Shown piece by piece: positions 7,657 to 13,482 of a stretch of 14,050 nt of DNA. The translations under genes and the position numbers were made by a program. The notes below the pieces were generated by a model that saw nothing but the letters and a program-made list of their open reading frames with translations, was not told where the DNA came from and did no database searches. How positions within the stretch are numbered: position 1 is the stretch's first letter; the number at the start of each line of letters is the position of its first letter. Origin of the DNA: Clostridia bacterium (GTDB lineage Bacteria; Bacillota; Clostridia; Christensenellales; Borkfalkiaceae); assembly GCA_017631725.1 (NCBI GenBank), contig JAGBSS010000245.1, positions 1 through 14,050 of the forward strand, read 5' to 3'.

Positions 7657-8344
7657 AAAGTATTTTCTTCGGTGGTTTGCCGTAAAGTTTTATGCCCATT
7701 CTATTTATTGCCGTTGCAGAAGAGCCAAGTGGTTTGTAAGAATTTCTATAATCGTGACTGTCGCAAAAAACCTTTAATTCTATGTTTAACCTTTCTAAAT
7801 TTTGCTCTGTAACGCAGGTTATATCGTTTAAAAATTCTGCCTTTAAACTGCCTGCGTTAGATGCGTGCTCTATAAGTTTTGCATAGTGATTAAGGCAAAA
7901 ACCATTGCTATTTTTTATTGCGTCTCTAAAACTTTGCTCGTTTTTATATAGTTTGGCAAAGGTTATATAGTACTTTTGCATGCGTTCTTCAATTAAATCG
8001 CAAATAATGCAAGTAGAAGAAGTTTTTTTAATAAACTCTACCTGTTTTAATGCCCCCTTAAGGTTGTCCGTTTGGTAAACGTGGGGTAAAACGTTTTTAT
8101 CTAAATGCGAGTAAATTTGAAGGGCAAGTGAAAGTTTATTTGGGCGAGAGAAAAGCATATTAAAATGCCTTTCGCAAAAACCAAGTTCGTTCACCTTTTT
8201 TCTAGTGGAGTTTTCCATAACTGCATCGTTTAAAAATTGGTGAACAAATTGTTCTTCTGCCGTTTCTTTAAGTTCACAAAGAGGGCATTCTGAATTAAGT
8301 TGAAATTTCTCGTATATAATACTTGTACTTATTGGATAACTCAT
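7655..8344 (-). CDS. DUF6062-like protein with two CxxC...CxxH modules
   Basis: This 229-residue soluble protein resembles the Firmicutes family DUF6062, whose function is unknown. It contains two repeats of the same layout. The first has C20-x2-C23, then C57-x2-H60 within GFCERH. The second has C112-x2-C115, then C150-x2-H153 within GFCLNH. The spacing between the halves is 33 and 34 residues, so the protein looks like an internal duplication of a four-ligand metal site, most likely zinc (inference). There are no membrane segments or signal peptide. The start at complement 8344 lacks any Shine-Dalgarno sequence, and a strong promoter places the transcript 5' end about three bases ahead of the ATG. 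The C-terminus is basic (YGKPPKK). It is a single-gene unit converging on engB and divergent from tRNA-Thr. Confidence 0.85.
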   Translation of the reverse strand: MSYPISTSIIYEKFQLNSECPLCELKETAEEQFVHQFLNDAVMENSTRKKVNELGFCERHFNMLFSRPNKLSLALQIYSHLDKNVLPHVYQTDNLKGALKQVEFIKKTSSTCIICDLIEERMQKYYITFAKLYKNEQSFRDAIKNSNGFCLNHYAKLIEHASNAGSLKAEFLNDITCVTEQNLERLNIELKVFCDSHDYRNSYKPLGSSATAINRMGIKLYGKPPKKIL

Positions 8345-8353
8345 AACAAATAT

Positions 8354-8382
8354 ATTTTAGCAAATAATGCAAAAACTTTCAA
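8354..8382 (-). promoter_or_regulatory. Predicted promoter of the DUF6062-like gene, nearly leaderless
   Basis: On the minus strand, TTGAAA (complement of 8377-8382), 17 bases, then TAAAAT (complement of 8354-8359) with an extended -10 TGC before it. The expected start at complement 8347 leaves a three-base leader before the ATG. Confidence 0.65.
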
Positions 8383-8412
8383 TATATTTAGCCATTTTTA
8401 ACCATTAAAGCG

Positions 8413-8441
8413 TTGATATTTTTTAAAAGTTGTGTTAATAT
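8413..8441 (+). promoter_or_regulatory. Predicted promoter of tRNA-Thr
   Basis: TTGATA (8413-8418), 17 bases, TAATAT (8436-8441), with TGT directly before the -10 box (extended -10). The predicted start is G8448, 18 bases before the tRNA. Confidence 0.65.
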
Positions 8442-8465
8442 AGTTAAGCGAATTAAACACAAAGC

Positions 8466-8541
8466 GCTGGTGTGGCTCAGTTGGTAGAGCAGCTGATTCG
8501 TAATCAGCAGGTCGCAGGTTCGAATCCCGTCACCAGCTCCA
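8466..8541 (+). tRNA. tRNA-Thr (anticodon CGU), CCA encoded
   Basis: The 76 bases fold as a full cloverleaf. The acceptor GCTGGTG pairs with CACCAGC (8531-8537), then discriminator T and CCA. The anticodon stem GCTGA/TCAGC holds the loop TTCGTAA, so the anticodon is CGT, reading ACG threonine codons. The T-loop is TTCGAAT. The T-stem GCAGG/CCCGT is imperfect: position 51 A faces 63 C and 49 G faces 65 T, where related tRNAs usually have CCTGT. The gene has its own promoter and a terminator starting three bases after CCA. Part of its 3' end recurs 161 bases downstream. Confidence 0.95.
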
Positions 8542-8543
8542 CG

Positions 8544-8581
8544 AATAATAAAAGACATCCAAAAGGGTGTCTTTTATTATT
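8544..8581 (+). terminator. Terminator of tRNA-Thr
   Basis: A 17-pair stem (8544-8560 with 8565-8581), including one T-G pair, encloses an AAAA loop. The 3' arm is T-rich. The apex TCCAAAAGGG is identical to that of the terminator after tRNA-fMet at 13241-13282. Confidence 0.85.
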
Positions 8582-8706
8582 GCAAACCGATAACGGTTTG
8601 CGAATTACAGCGCGCAGGTTCTGATTCCCTAGCGGGAGACGGCAACCCTTTTGTCCTAACGGACATTTCCCCTAGCAGGGGAATTTCCCATCACCAGCTC
8701 CACGAA
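8582..8706 (+). repeat. Hairpin-rich unit ending in a copy of the tRNA-Thr 3' end
   Basis: The segment ends with TCACCAGCTCCACGAA (8691-8706), an exact copy of 8530-8545: the acceptor 3' strand, CCA and four flanking bases. The three bases CCC before it also match, with one mismatch between. CGCAGGTTC (8613-8621) copies the tRNA 5' T-arm (8513-8521) and is followed by a degenerate T-loop. Between the two halves of this broken T-arm lie short hairpins: TCCC/GGGA (8626-8637), TGTCC/GGACA (8652-8665) and TTCCCC/GGGGAA (8667-8683). A further hairpin GCAAACCG/CGGTTTGC (8582-8601) lies upstream. The 5' acceptor strand GCTGGTG is missing, so this is not a functional tRNA. There is no ORF. It could be a structured RNA released from the tRNA transcript, or the scar of insertions into a duplicated tRNA end. 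Confidence 0.75.
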
Positions 8707-8741
8707 AAAAGCAACTAATCTTTAAAGGTTAGTTGCTTTTT
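8706..8741 (+). terminator. Terminator after the tRNA-Thr 3'-end copy, bidirectional
   Basis: A 15-pair stem (8706-8720 with 8727-8741, one T-G pair) has loop TTTAAA and T runs on both strands. On the plus strand it closes the tRNA-linked unit. On the minus strand it ends the sialidase/BFD/VIT1 operon, whose last stop is at 8764. Confidence 0.85.
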
Positions 8742-8763
8742 ATTGTTTAATAATTTTTAGTTT

Positions 8764-9642
8764 TTAAATATCTACGCCTATAAGTTTTTTTGCAAGTAAA
8801 CCAACCGCAAAAGAAACTACTGCAACGCCAACGGAAATTAAAAACATTTCTATAAAATGTTTAAAGAATTTCTGTTCTTTTACTACTGAAATGTAAAAGG
8901 TAAACCCAGATATTATTAAAACGATAACACCAAGCATTGTGAAAAATGCAGGTAGGTATGCTTTAATTGGGAATATCAAGTATGGCAACACTAAAAGTGC
9001 GACGGTGACCAGATATGCAACACCCGTGTATGCGCAAGATTTAAAGGCATCTTTTCTGCCTTCACTACGGGCGGACAAAAACTCGCTTGCCGCCATAGAA
9101 AAAGTTGCAGATATGCCAACGATAAGCCCAGAAAGGGCAATTAAACGGGTGTTTTGCAAAGCAAAGGTAAAACCTGCTAAACTGCCGGCAAGTTCTACTA
9201 ATGCGTCGTTTAGCCCAAGCACCATACTGCCAACGTATTTAAGGCGTTCTTCATCTAAAATGGAAATTAGGGCTTGTTCGTGTTCTTCTTCTTGTTTTCC
9301 AATTTCAATGGCTTCAGGAATTTCTTTGGCAATTTCTTCGTATACCGTTTGAGCGTTTTTTTCACCTTTTTCCATTAGTTTAATAGCAAAAGTAAAGCCA
9401 AAAATTCTTGCTAAAAACACATATTTAAAAATTTTGCCCTTTTTGGGTTTCATTTTTATATTTGTATACTTTTCCCAAATTAAGGCGTGTGCTTTTTCTT
9501 CTGCCGATAGTTTTAAAAGAGTTTTCTTATTATCTTCGCCTTTAGCAAACTTTGCAATTTTAGCATAAATTATACTTTCCGTAAGTTCGCCAAGTTGCAT
9601 TTTTTTAATTGTAGAAAGTATTTTTTCCGAGATATTATTCAT
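8764..9642 (-). CDS. VIT1/CCC1-family iron transporter with N-terminal ferritin-like domain
   Basis: This 292-residue fusion has a rubrerythrin-like helical domain (about 1-130) joined to a VIT1/CCC1 membrane domain (about 135-292, around five membrane segments). Likely di-iron ligands are E22, E49 and H52 (EExxH), E91, and E119/E120 with H121 (EEEHE). The membrane part opens with GLNDALVELAGSLAGFTFAL, typical of VIT1/CCC1, and contains SMAASEFLSARSEGRKDA. Proteins of this architecture move ferrous iron or manganese across the membrane and are linked to iron detoxification, as with MbfA; direction and metal here are inference. The start has AAGGAAG (complement 9647-9653) as ribosome site. It is the last gene of a minus-strand operon and follows a [2Fe-2S] BFD-like protein by 26 bases, which supports an iron role. 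Confidence 0.9.
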   Translation of the reverse strand: MNNISEKILSTIKKMQLGELTESIIYAKIAKFAKGEDNKKTLLKLSAEEKAHALIWEKYTNIKMKPKKGKIFKYVFLARIFGFTFAIKLMEKGEKNAQTVYEEIAKEIPEAIEIGKQEEEHEQALISILDEERLKYVGSMVLGLNDALVELAGSLAGFTFALQNTRLIALSGLIVGISATFSMAASEFLSARSEGRKDAFKSCAYTGVAYLVTVALLVLPYLIFPIKAYLPAFFTMLGVIVLIISGFTFYISVVKEQKFFKHFIEMFLISVGVAVVSFAVGLLAKKLIGVDI

Positions 9643-9668
9643 AGCGCTTCCTTTATTTGTGTGTTTAA

Positions 9669-9866
9669 TTAACCCATCATAATTTCGGAAATAATATCTA
9701 ACACCTTATCGTGACATCCACCGCAACCGGTAGAACAATGGGTCACTTCTTGAACGGCTTTAAAAAGAGACAACACGTCTTCAAACTTGTCGTGGCCATC
9801 TAATGCGTTTGCAATATCAAAATAGGTTACTTGTTTACAAAAACAAACTGTATAATTTTCCTTCAT
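9669..9866 (-). CDS. BFD-like [2Fe-2S]-binding protein
   Basis: This 65-residue protein resembles bacterioferritin-associated ferredoxin domains, which carry a [2Fe-2S] cluster and donate electrons for iron release, or occur as modules in redox enzymes. Likely ligands are C8 and C10 (CFC) with C48 and C51 (CGGC); C44 is an extra cysteine nearby. The helical middle (DIANALDGHDKFEDVLSLF) fits the fold. I chose the ATG at complement 9866 because AAGGAG (complement 9875-9880) lies eight bases upstream. The upstream in-frame ATG at 9890 has no ribosome site and would overlap the preceding gene. The ribosome site overlaps the sialidase-like stop codon, so the two are probably coupled. Its place next to a ferritin-like/VIT1 gene suggests shared iron handling. 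Confidence 0.85.
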   Translation of the reverse strand: MKENYTVCFCKQVTYFDIANALDGHDKFEDVLSLFKAVQEVTHCSTGCGGCHDKVLDIISEIMMG

Positions 9867-9879
9867 AATTTTTTCTCCT

Positions 9880-10944
9880 TTATAATTCAACTTTAAAGGT
9901 TGCTATTTTTAGGTCGATTAAACCGCCCATACGCCCTTCTTTAGAATATTCGCAAGTCCAATAGTTAAGCACGAATAATCCGTTTGAAGTGATTGTAAAA
10001 GATGGGTTTGTAAATGCCCTGTTTGGGTCGGTTTCTATATCTACAAAGTTAGTAAACGTTTTAAGACCGTCAAAAGAAATTGCCATGGTTAACGGCGTTC
10101 TTTTTCCGTAATGGGTTGCCCAAGTTGGGTTGTATTCGCTATTATTCCAAATTACAATTTGTGCGTTAGAATTAGGAACTGCAACAATAGCAGGGCAACT
10201 TTCTGGTGCAACTAGCCCGGTTGTTTGTGGTTTAGACCAAGTTAAGCCACCATCTACACTAATGCTTTTAAACACACTGCCAAGTTGATTTCTTAACACC
10301 ATATAAAGAGTACCGTCTGCCCCTTCTGAAATACAAGGTTCGCTTGCCCCACGCATAGGAAGGGTAATTCTATTAGATTCCGTCCACGTTTTAAACTCGT
10401 CTGTAGATTTTAAAACGTAAACAATGTCGTGGTCATCTGGAGCGCACCAGCCACCTTCACTATAAAACACTGGCATTAAAAGTTCACCGTTTTTTAATCT
10501 TTTAACAGTGTGATTCATTGGATGAACCTCGGAATTTTTAAACAAAATTTCTTCTTCTGACCATGTTTTGCCTTCATCGTAAGAAACAATTTTATAAACG
10601 TTTGCTAGAATTTTTTCGTAGTAAACCAAATGTGTATATCTTTTAAAAATAAGGCAAATTCCGCCGTCTTTTAGCCTAAAAAGGCTTGGGGAATAACAAT
10701 TTACACACCCGTCTTTCATTTTGGCTACAATGCGGTCGTTTTGCCATGTTGCGCCGTTATCTACTGAGTTGGCAAGGGAAATAACACCAGGGGCAGTATC
10801 ATCGCTACCATGTGCACTTTTTTGGTGACATTGCCATGCAATTAGGAGACTGCCGTCTTTTAGTTCTATTATAGAAGCCTCTGAGTTTCTTGGGTTGTTT
10901 TCAGATGCTTTTTTTGCTGTATAAATTTTTAAATCTGTAATCAT
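9880..10944 (-). CDS. Sialidase-superfamily (BNR-repeat) six-bladed propeller protein, probably cytosolic
   Basis: This 354-residue protein has Asp-box motifs of the BNR type: SVDNGATW (60-67), SYDEGKTW and SVDGGLTW, with a degenerate SFDGLKTF near the C-terminus. An N-terminal Arg (R19, in RNSEASIIELKDG) matches the first Arg of the sialidase triad region. The fold is used by exo-sialidases and by related glycosidases or sugar-binding proteins; substrate cannot be decided here. No signal peptide or membrane anchor is seen, so it probably acts on sugars taken into the cell or released inside it. The ATG at complement 10944 has no ribosome site and follows a predicted leader of about 30 bases. 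It leads an operon with a BFD-like protein and an iron transporter, an odd pairing. Confidence 0.88.
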   Translation of the reverse strand: MITDLKIYTAKKASENNPRNSEASIIELKDGSLLIAWQCHQKSAHGSDDTAPGVISLANSVDNGATWQNDRIVAKMKDGCVNCYSPSLFRLKDGGICLIFKRYTHLVYYEKILANVYKIVSYDEGKTWSEEEILFKNSEVHPMNHTVKRLKNGELLMPVFYSEGGWCAPDDHDIVYVLKSTDEFKTWTESNRITLPMRGASEPCISEGADGTLYMVLRNQLGSVFKSISVDGGLTWSKPQTTGLVAPESCPAIVAVPNSNAQIVIWNNSEYNPTWATHYGKRTPLTMAISFDGLKTFTNFVDIETDPNRAFTNPSFTITSNGLFVLNYWTCEYSKEGRMGGLIDLKIATFKVEL

Positions 10945-10980
10945 TGTAAACTTATTAAACTACTTTATATAATTTACTAA

Positions 10981-11009
10981 ATTATATCACGGAATAAAAA
11001 TATTTTCAA
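10981..11009 (-). promoter_or_regulatory. Predicted promoter of the sialidase-like operon
   Basis: On the minus strand: TTGAAA (complement of 11004-11009), 17 bases, TATAAT (complement of 10981-10986), with TGA forming an extended -10. The predicted start near complement 10974 gives a leader of about 30 bases with no Shine-Dalgarno sequence. Confidence 0.7.
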
Positions 11010-11030
11010 TATGTAAAAGTTAAATTTTAC

Positions 11031-11062
11031 AAAAAAATCCAAGGCAAAATAGCCTTGGATTT
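11031..11062 (-). terminator. Terminator of the tilS-hpt operon
   Basis: Read on the minus strand, an 11-base perfect stem (complement of 11052-11062 with 11035-11045) has a six-base loop. It runs into a T run made by the A tract at 11031-11037. It starts four bases after the stop of the small ORF at 11066. Confidence 0.88.
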
Positions 11063-11065
11063 AGG

Positions 11066-11191
11066 TTATTTACTTTTATGTTTTGATGTCAAGTCAAGTA
11101 GAAAATTAATCAAGAGTATAGTGGTTATTATTTTAAAAATACAGCTTATAATTAGCCATATAATAGAGCCGATTTTCTTTAAAACTTTCAT
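11066..11191 (-). CDS. Possible 41-residue single-pass membrane peptide after hpt
   Basis: I do not recognise this peptide. The ATG (complement of 11189-11191) begins one base after the hpt stop (TAA-A-ATG), and the stop at 11066-11068 lies just before the operon terminator. The ORF therefore fills exactly the space between hpt and the terminator. It has a basic start (MKVLKK), one long hydrophobic stretch (about residues 7-34) and a basic tail (TSKHKSK), the layout of a small membrane peptide. It has no Shine-Dalgarno sequence and would rely on reinitiation after hpt. Tight coupling and fit to the terminator favour translation; lack of a ribosome site and of known homologues argues for caution. 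Confidence 0.45.
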   Translation of the reverse strand: MKVLKKIGSIIWLIISCIFKIITTILLINFLLDLTSKHKSK

Positions 11192-11192
11192 T

Positions 11193-11720
11193 TTATAATT
11201 TAGATGGGTCTATAACTTCTGCTAAAAATGGTAATTCACGGTATCTTTCAGCATAGTCAAGCCCGTAGCCTACAACAAAGCCACAGTCTATATCAAAGCC
11301 TGCGTAGTCTACTTTAACTTCTACTTCTCTTCTTGCCTTCTTGTCTAAAAAAGCACAAATTTTAACAGATGCAGGATTTTTTTCTTGTAAAAGTTTTATA
11401 AAGTAAGAAAGAGTTTTACCACTATCAACAATGTCTTCTATAATTATAACGTCTTTACCGGCAATGTCACATTTTAAATCGCTAACGACTTCCATTTCGC
11501 CCGCCGTTGTTCCGTTTTTATAACTTGAAAGCCTTACAAATTCCATAGAAAGTGGAACGTTTAAGTTTCTTACAACGTCTGAAAAGAAAACGATTGCACC
11601 TTTTAGCATACAAATAACGATAGGGGATTTTTCGTTATAATCTTTTGTTATTTGTTCGCCAAGTTCTTTTACTCTTTTTTGTATTTGTTCTTCTGTTAAA
11701 ACAATTCTGAAGTTATTCAT
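11193..11720 (-). CDS. hpt: Hypoxanthine phosphoribosyltransferase
   Basis: HPRT salvages hypoxanthine and guanine, joining them to PRPP to give IMP and GMP in the cytoplasm. From the ATG at complement 11720 it has 175 residues, the usual size. The PRPP-binding motif IIIEDIVDSGKTL is intact, and the LKGAIVFFSDVVR and GYGLDYAERYR segments are family-typical. This start has AGGAG (complement 11727-11731) six bases upstream. Longer in-frame starts would add an unmatched N-terminus lying inside tilS. It overlaps the tilS stop by eight bases; tilS-hpt pairs are a standard Firmicutes arrangement. Confidence 0.95.
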   Translation of the reverse strand: MNNFRIVLTEEQIQKRVKELGEQITKDYNEKSPIVICMLKGAIVFFSDVVRNLNVPLSMEFVRLSSYKNGTTAGEMEVVSDLKCDIAGKDVIIIEDIVDSGKTLSYFIKLLQEKNPASVKICAFLDKKARREVEVKVDYAGFDIDCGFVVGYGLDYAERYRELPFLAEVIDPSKL

Positions 11721-13029
11721 TTGTGCTCCTAAAGATTTTATAGTTAAATTGTATAACACTATTAGTGCTTTTGTCAACCCTTAATTTATCAGAAACTGCA
11801 ATGCCAAACACTAAAAGAACGTTATCTCCGTCTGCAATAATTGGAATATTCCTTCTTTCTCTAACGGGAATTTTCATGTCGGTAAAAAAATCGCTTAAAC
11901 TTTTTGTTCCACCGCCAAATTTTGTAAATTTGTCCCCATTTTTAAAAAACCTTATCACGGCGGTTTTAGGGATTTTATCTAAATCGCCATAAAGCCCACT
12001 TTTAAGGTCAACAGGTTTAGTGTCGCATAATTTTATTTGTATTAAGCCACCGTTAATTTCCGTTTCGCCTAAGTTAAAAATCTTTTCCGTTTGTTTAGTG
12101 ATGGTTTCTTTATATATGCAAATGGTATCGTATTCTTTAACTGCAACAACGTTGCGTTTAAGATTAACACTCTTTCCCGTTTCGCCTTTTGCTAAAGCCA
12201 AAATTGCATCTAAATGAGCCTTTTCCCAATCTTTAGTTATGCCTAAACTTTTCATTGCCATAATGCTTGCACGCTTTAAAACGGAAGGGTGTTGTGGTAA
12301 ACTAATTTTCACGTTGCTTTTTTCGTAAGTTAAACATTTTTCGGCAAAAGAACAAATAAATTCATCATCTTCACGGGCAATTTCCGAAAATTTTAAAATA
12401 CTGTTTTCCGCCTTAGGAAAAATTTGATTAATTTTAGGTAAAAGTTCTAACCTAATAAAATTTCTCGTATAGTCGGTATCAAAGTTGGTGCTGTCCGTTA
12501 CGAAAGTTATGCCTTTTTCCTTTAAATATGCCTTTATTTCTTGTTTTTCTACGGAAAGAATTGGCCTTATAATTTTTCCATCGTATTCTGGTAAAATTCC
12601 GCCTAAACCTTTTTGTCCAGACCCACGGAAAAGATTAAATAGCACAGATTCGGCATTATCTTTTAAATGGTGCGCCGTTGCAATTTTATTGCACTTGCCC
12701 CTTTCTAAAAGGTCGTAAAAGCAGTCGTATCGAAGTTTTCTTGCCGCTTGCTCTAAACTTAATTTGTTTTCCTTTGCGTATTCTACGGCGTTTACTGAAT
12801 AGGTGTAAAGGGGAACTTGTAATTTAAGGCAAAGATCTTTAACAAACATTGAATCTTTTAAAGATTCTTCACCCCTTATACCGTGTTCTACGTTTATAGC
12901 ACAGACCTTAAAGTTTTTAACGGTAGAAAGTTCTAAAAGATTGTATAGCAAAAACACGGAATCTTCTCCGCCAGACAGTGCAACTGCAACAATATCGCCA
13001 TATTTAATTTTAGAAAGGTCAATGTTCAT
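11713..13029 (-). CDS. tilS: tRNA(Ile)-lysidine synthase
   Basis: TilS attaches lysine to C34 of tRNA-Ile(CAU), so that it is charged with isoleucine and reads AUA. It is essential in most bacteria. The 438 residues from complement 13029 include the PP-loop SGGEDS (19-24), then NVEHGIRGEES, TAHHLKDNAES and NLFRGSGQKGLGG of the catalytic domain. The C-terminal substrate domain has GTKSLSDFFTDMKIP. The frame stays open upstream to 13242, but that extension is only the antisense of tRNA-fMet plus intergenic DNA, so MNIDLSKI is the true start. The start has no Shine-Dalgarno sequence; a promoter at 13036-13064 places the transcript 5' end on the ATG. It leads an operon with hpt and is divergent from the initiator tRNA gene. 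Confidence 0.95.
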   Translation of the reverse strand: MNIDLSKIKYGDIVAVALSGGEDSVFLLYNLLELSTVKNFKVCAINVEHGIRGEESLKDSMFVKDLCLKLQVPLYTYSVNAVEYAKENKLSLEQAARKLRYDCFYDLLERGKCNKIATAHHLKDNAESVLFNLFRGSGQKGLGGILPEYDGKIIRPILSVEKQEIKAYLKEKGITFVTDSTNFDTDYTRNFIRLELLPKINQIFPKAENSILKFSEIAREDDEFICSFAEKCLTYEKSNVKISLPQHPSVLKRASIMAMKSLGITKDWEKAHLDAILALAKGETGKSVNLKRNVVAVKEYDTICIYKETITKQTEKIFNLGETEINGGLIQIKLCDTKPVDLKSGLYGDLDKIPKTAVIRFFKNGDKFTKFGGGTKSLSDFFTDMKIPVRERRNIPIIADGDNVLLVFGIAVSDKLRVDKSTNSVIQFNYKIFRSTNE

Positions 13030-13035
13030 ATAATA

Positions 13036-13064
13036 ACTATACCAAACAAAAAGCAAAAAAACAA
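13036..13064 (-). promoter_or_regulatory. Predicted leaderless promoter of tilS
   Basis: On the minus strand: TTGTTT (complement of 13059-13064), 17 bases, TATAGT (complement of 13036-13041), with TGG as extended -10. The six bases TATTAT separate the -10 box from the ATG, so the expected start is the A of the ATG at 13029. Confidence 0.6.
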
Positions 13065-13105
13065 GTTTTCGATAAATAAACTTAAAATTTTTAAGGCAAA
13101 AATTG

Positions 13106-13134
13106 TTGACAAAGTTTTTTAAGTAGTATATTAT
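13106..13134 (+). promoter_or_regulatory. Predicted promoter of tRNA-fMet
   Basis: A perfect TTGACA (13106-13111), 17 bases and TATTAT (13129-13134); a TATAAT at 13132-13137 would need a 20-base spacer. The start is near 13141, followed by a small leader hairpin ACCTTT/AAAGGT (13143-13157) before the tRNA. Confidence 0.75.
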
Positions 13135-13163
13135 AATGTAGCACCTTTCAAAAAGGTCCATAT

Positions 13164-13240
<77 letters not shown>

Positions 13241-13241
<1 letters not shown>

Positions 13242-13286
13242 ATAAAATAAAGGCAATCCAAAAGGGTTGCCTTTATTTTATTGCAT
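13241..13286 (+). terminator. Terminator of tRNA-fMet
   Basis: A long stem of about 19 pairs (13241-13259 with 13264-13282) has loop AAAA and begins at the last base of CCA. Its apex TCCAAAAGGG matches that of the tRNA-Thr terminator. The 3' arm is T-rich but interrupted by A. Confidence 0.85.
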
Positions 13287-13298
13287 TAAAGAGTTTGT

Positions 13299-13418
13299 GT
13301 GGGATTTGAATTAGGAGCGAGCAACCTTTAGGTTGCGTGTTCGCCAAAAGGCGAAAAAATAGTCCAGTGGACTATTTTGCGGGAGGCTCGAGAGAAGCAA
13401 ATCCCACCCCCGCAACCA
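13299..13418 (+). repeat. tRNA-fMet-linked structured unit 1, ending in an exact 21-base copy of the tRNA 3' end
   Basis: The unit opens with GTGGGATTTGAA (13299-13310), the reverse complement of the tRNA T-loop and 3' T-stem. It ends with an exact 21-base copy (13398-13418) of tRNA bases 13221-13241, including CCA. The two ends can pair over 10 bases (13299-13308 with 13398-13407) and enclose three hairpins. These are GCAACC/GGTTGC with loop TTTA (13321-13336), TTCGCC/GGCGAA with loop AAAA (13340-13354), and a 10-pair stem AAAATAGTCC/GGACTATTTT (13356-13378). Just before the copy, GGAGGC at 13382 and the bases after it resemble the tRNA variable region. GCGGG (13379-13383) could instead pair with CCCGC of the copied acceptor strand. 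No ORF is seen. A structured RNA or a DNA recombination product are the main readings. Confidence 0.75.
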
Positions 13419-13420
13419 CT

Positions 13421-13466
13421 AAGAACGTAAACCGAACCTTGTGTTCAGTTTACGTTCTTTGTTTTT
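13421..13466 (+). terminator. Terminator after unit 1
   Basis: A 12-pair stem (13421-13432 with 13448-13459), extended by GAAC/GTTC (13434-13437 with 13443-13446), is followed by TTTGTTTTT. It starts three bases after the copied CCA. Confidence 0.85.
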
Positions 13467-13482
13467 GTCGAGAATAATTGGA

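Noticed and set aside
8939..9352. Plus-strand frame of 137 codons opposite the VIT1-like gene
   Set aside because: It is the shadow of a clearly conserved minus-strand gene and has no ribosome site or family pattern.
9867..9890. Longer BFD-like start at complement 9890
   Set aside because: It would overlap the upstream gene, and the AAGGAG at complement 9875-9880 would fall inside the coding sequence.
11721..11777. Longer hpt start inside tilS
   Set aside because: AGGAG six bases before 11720 marks the shorter start, and the extension has no family match.
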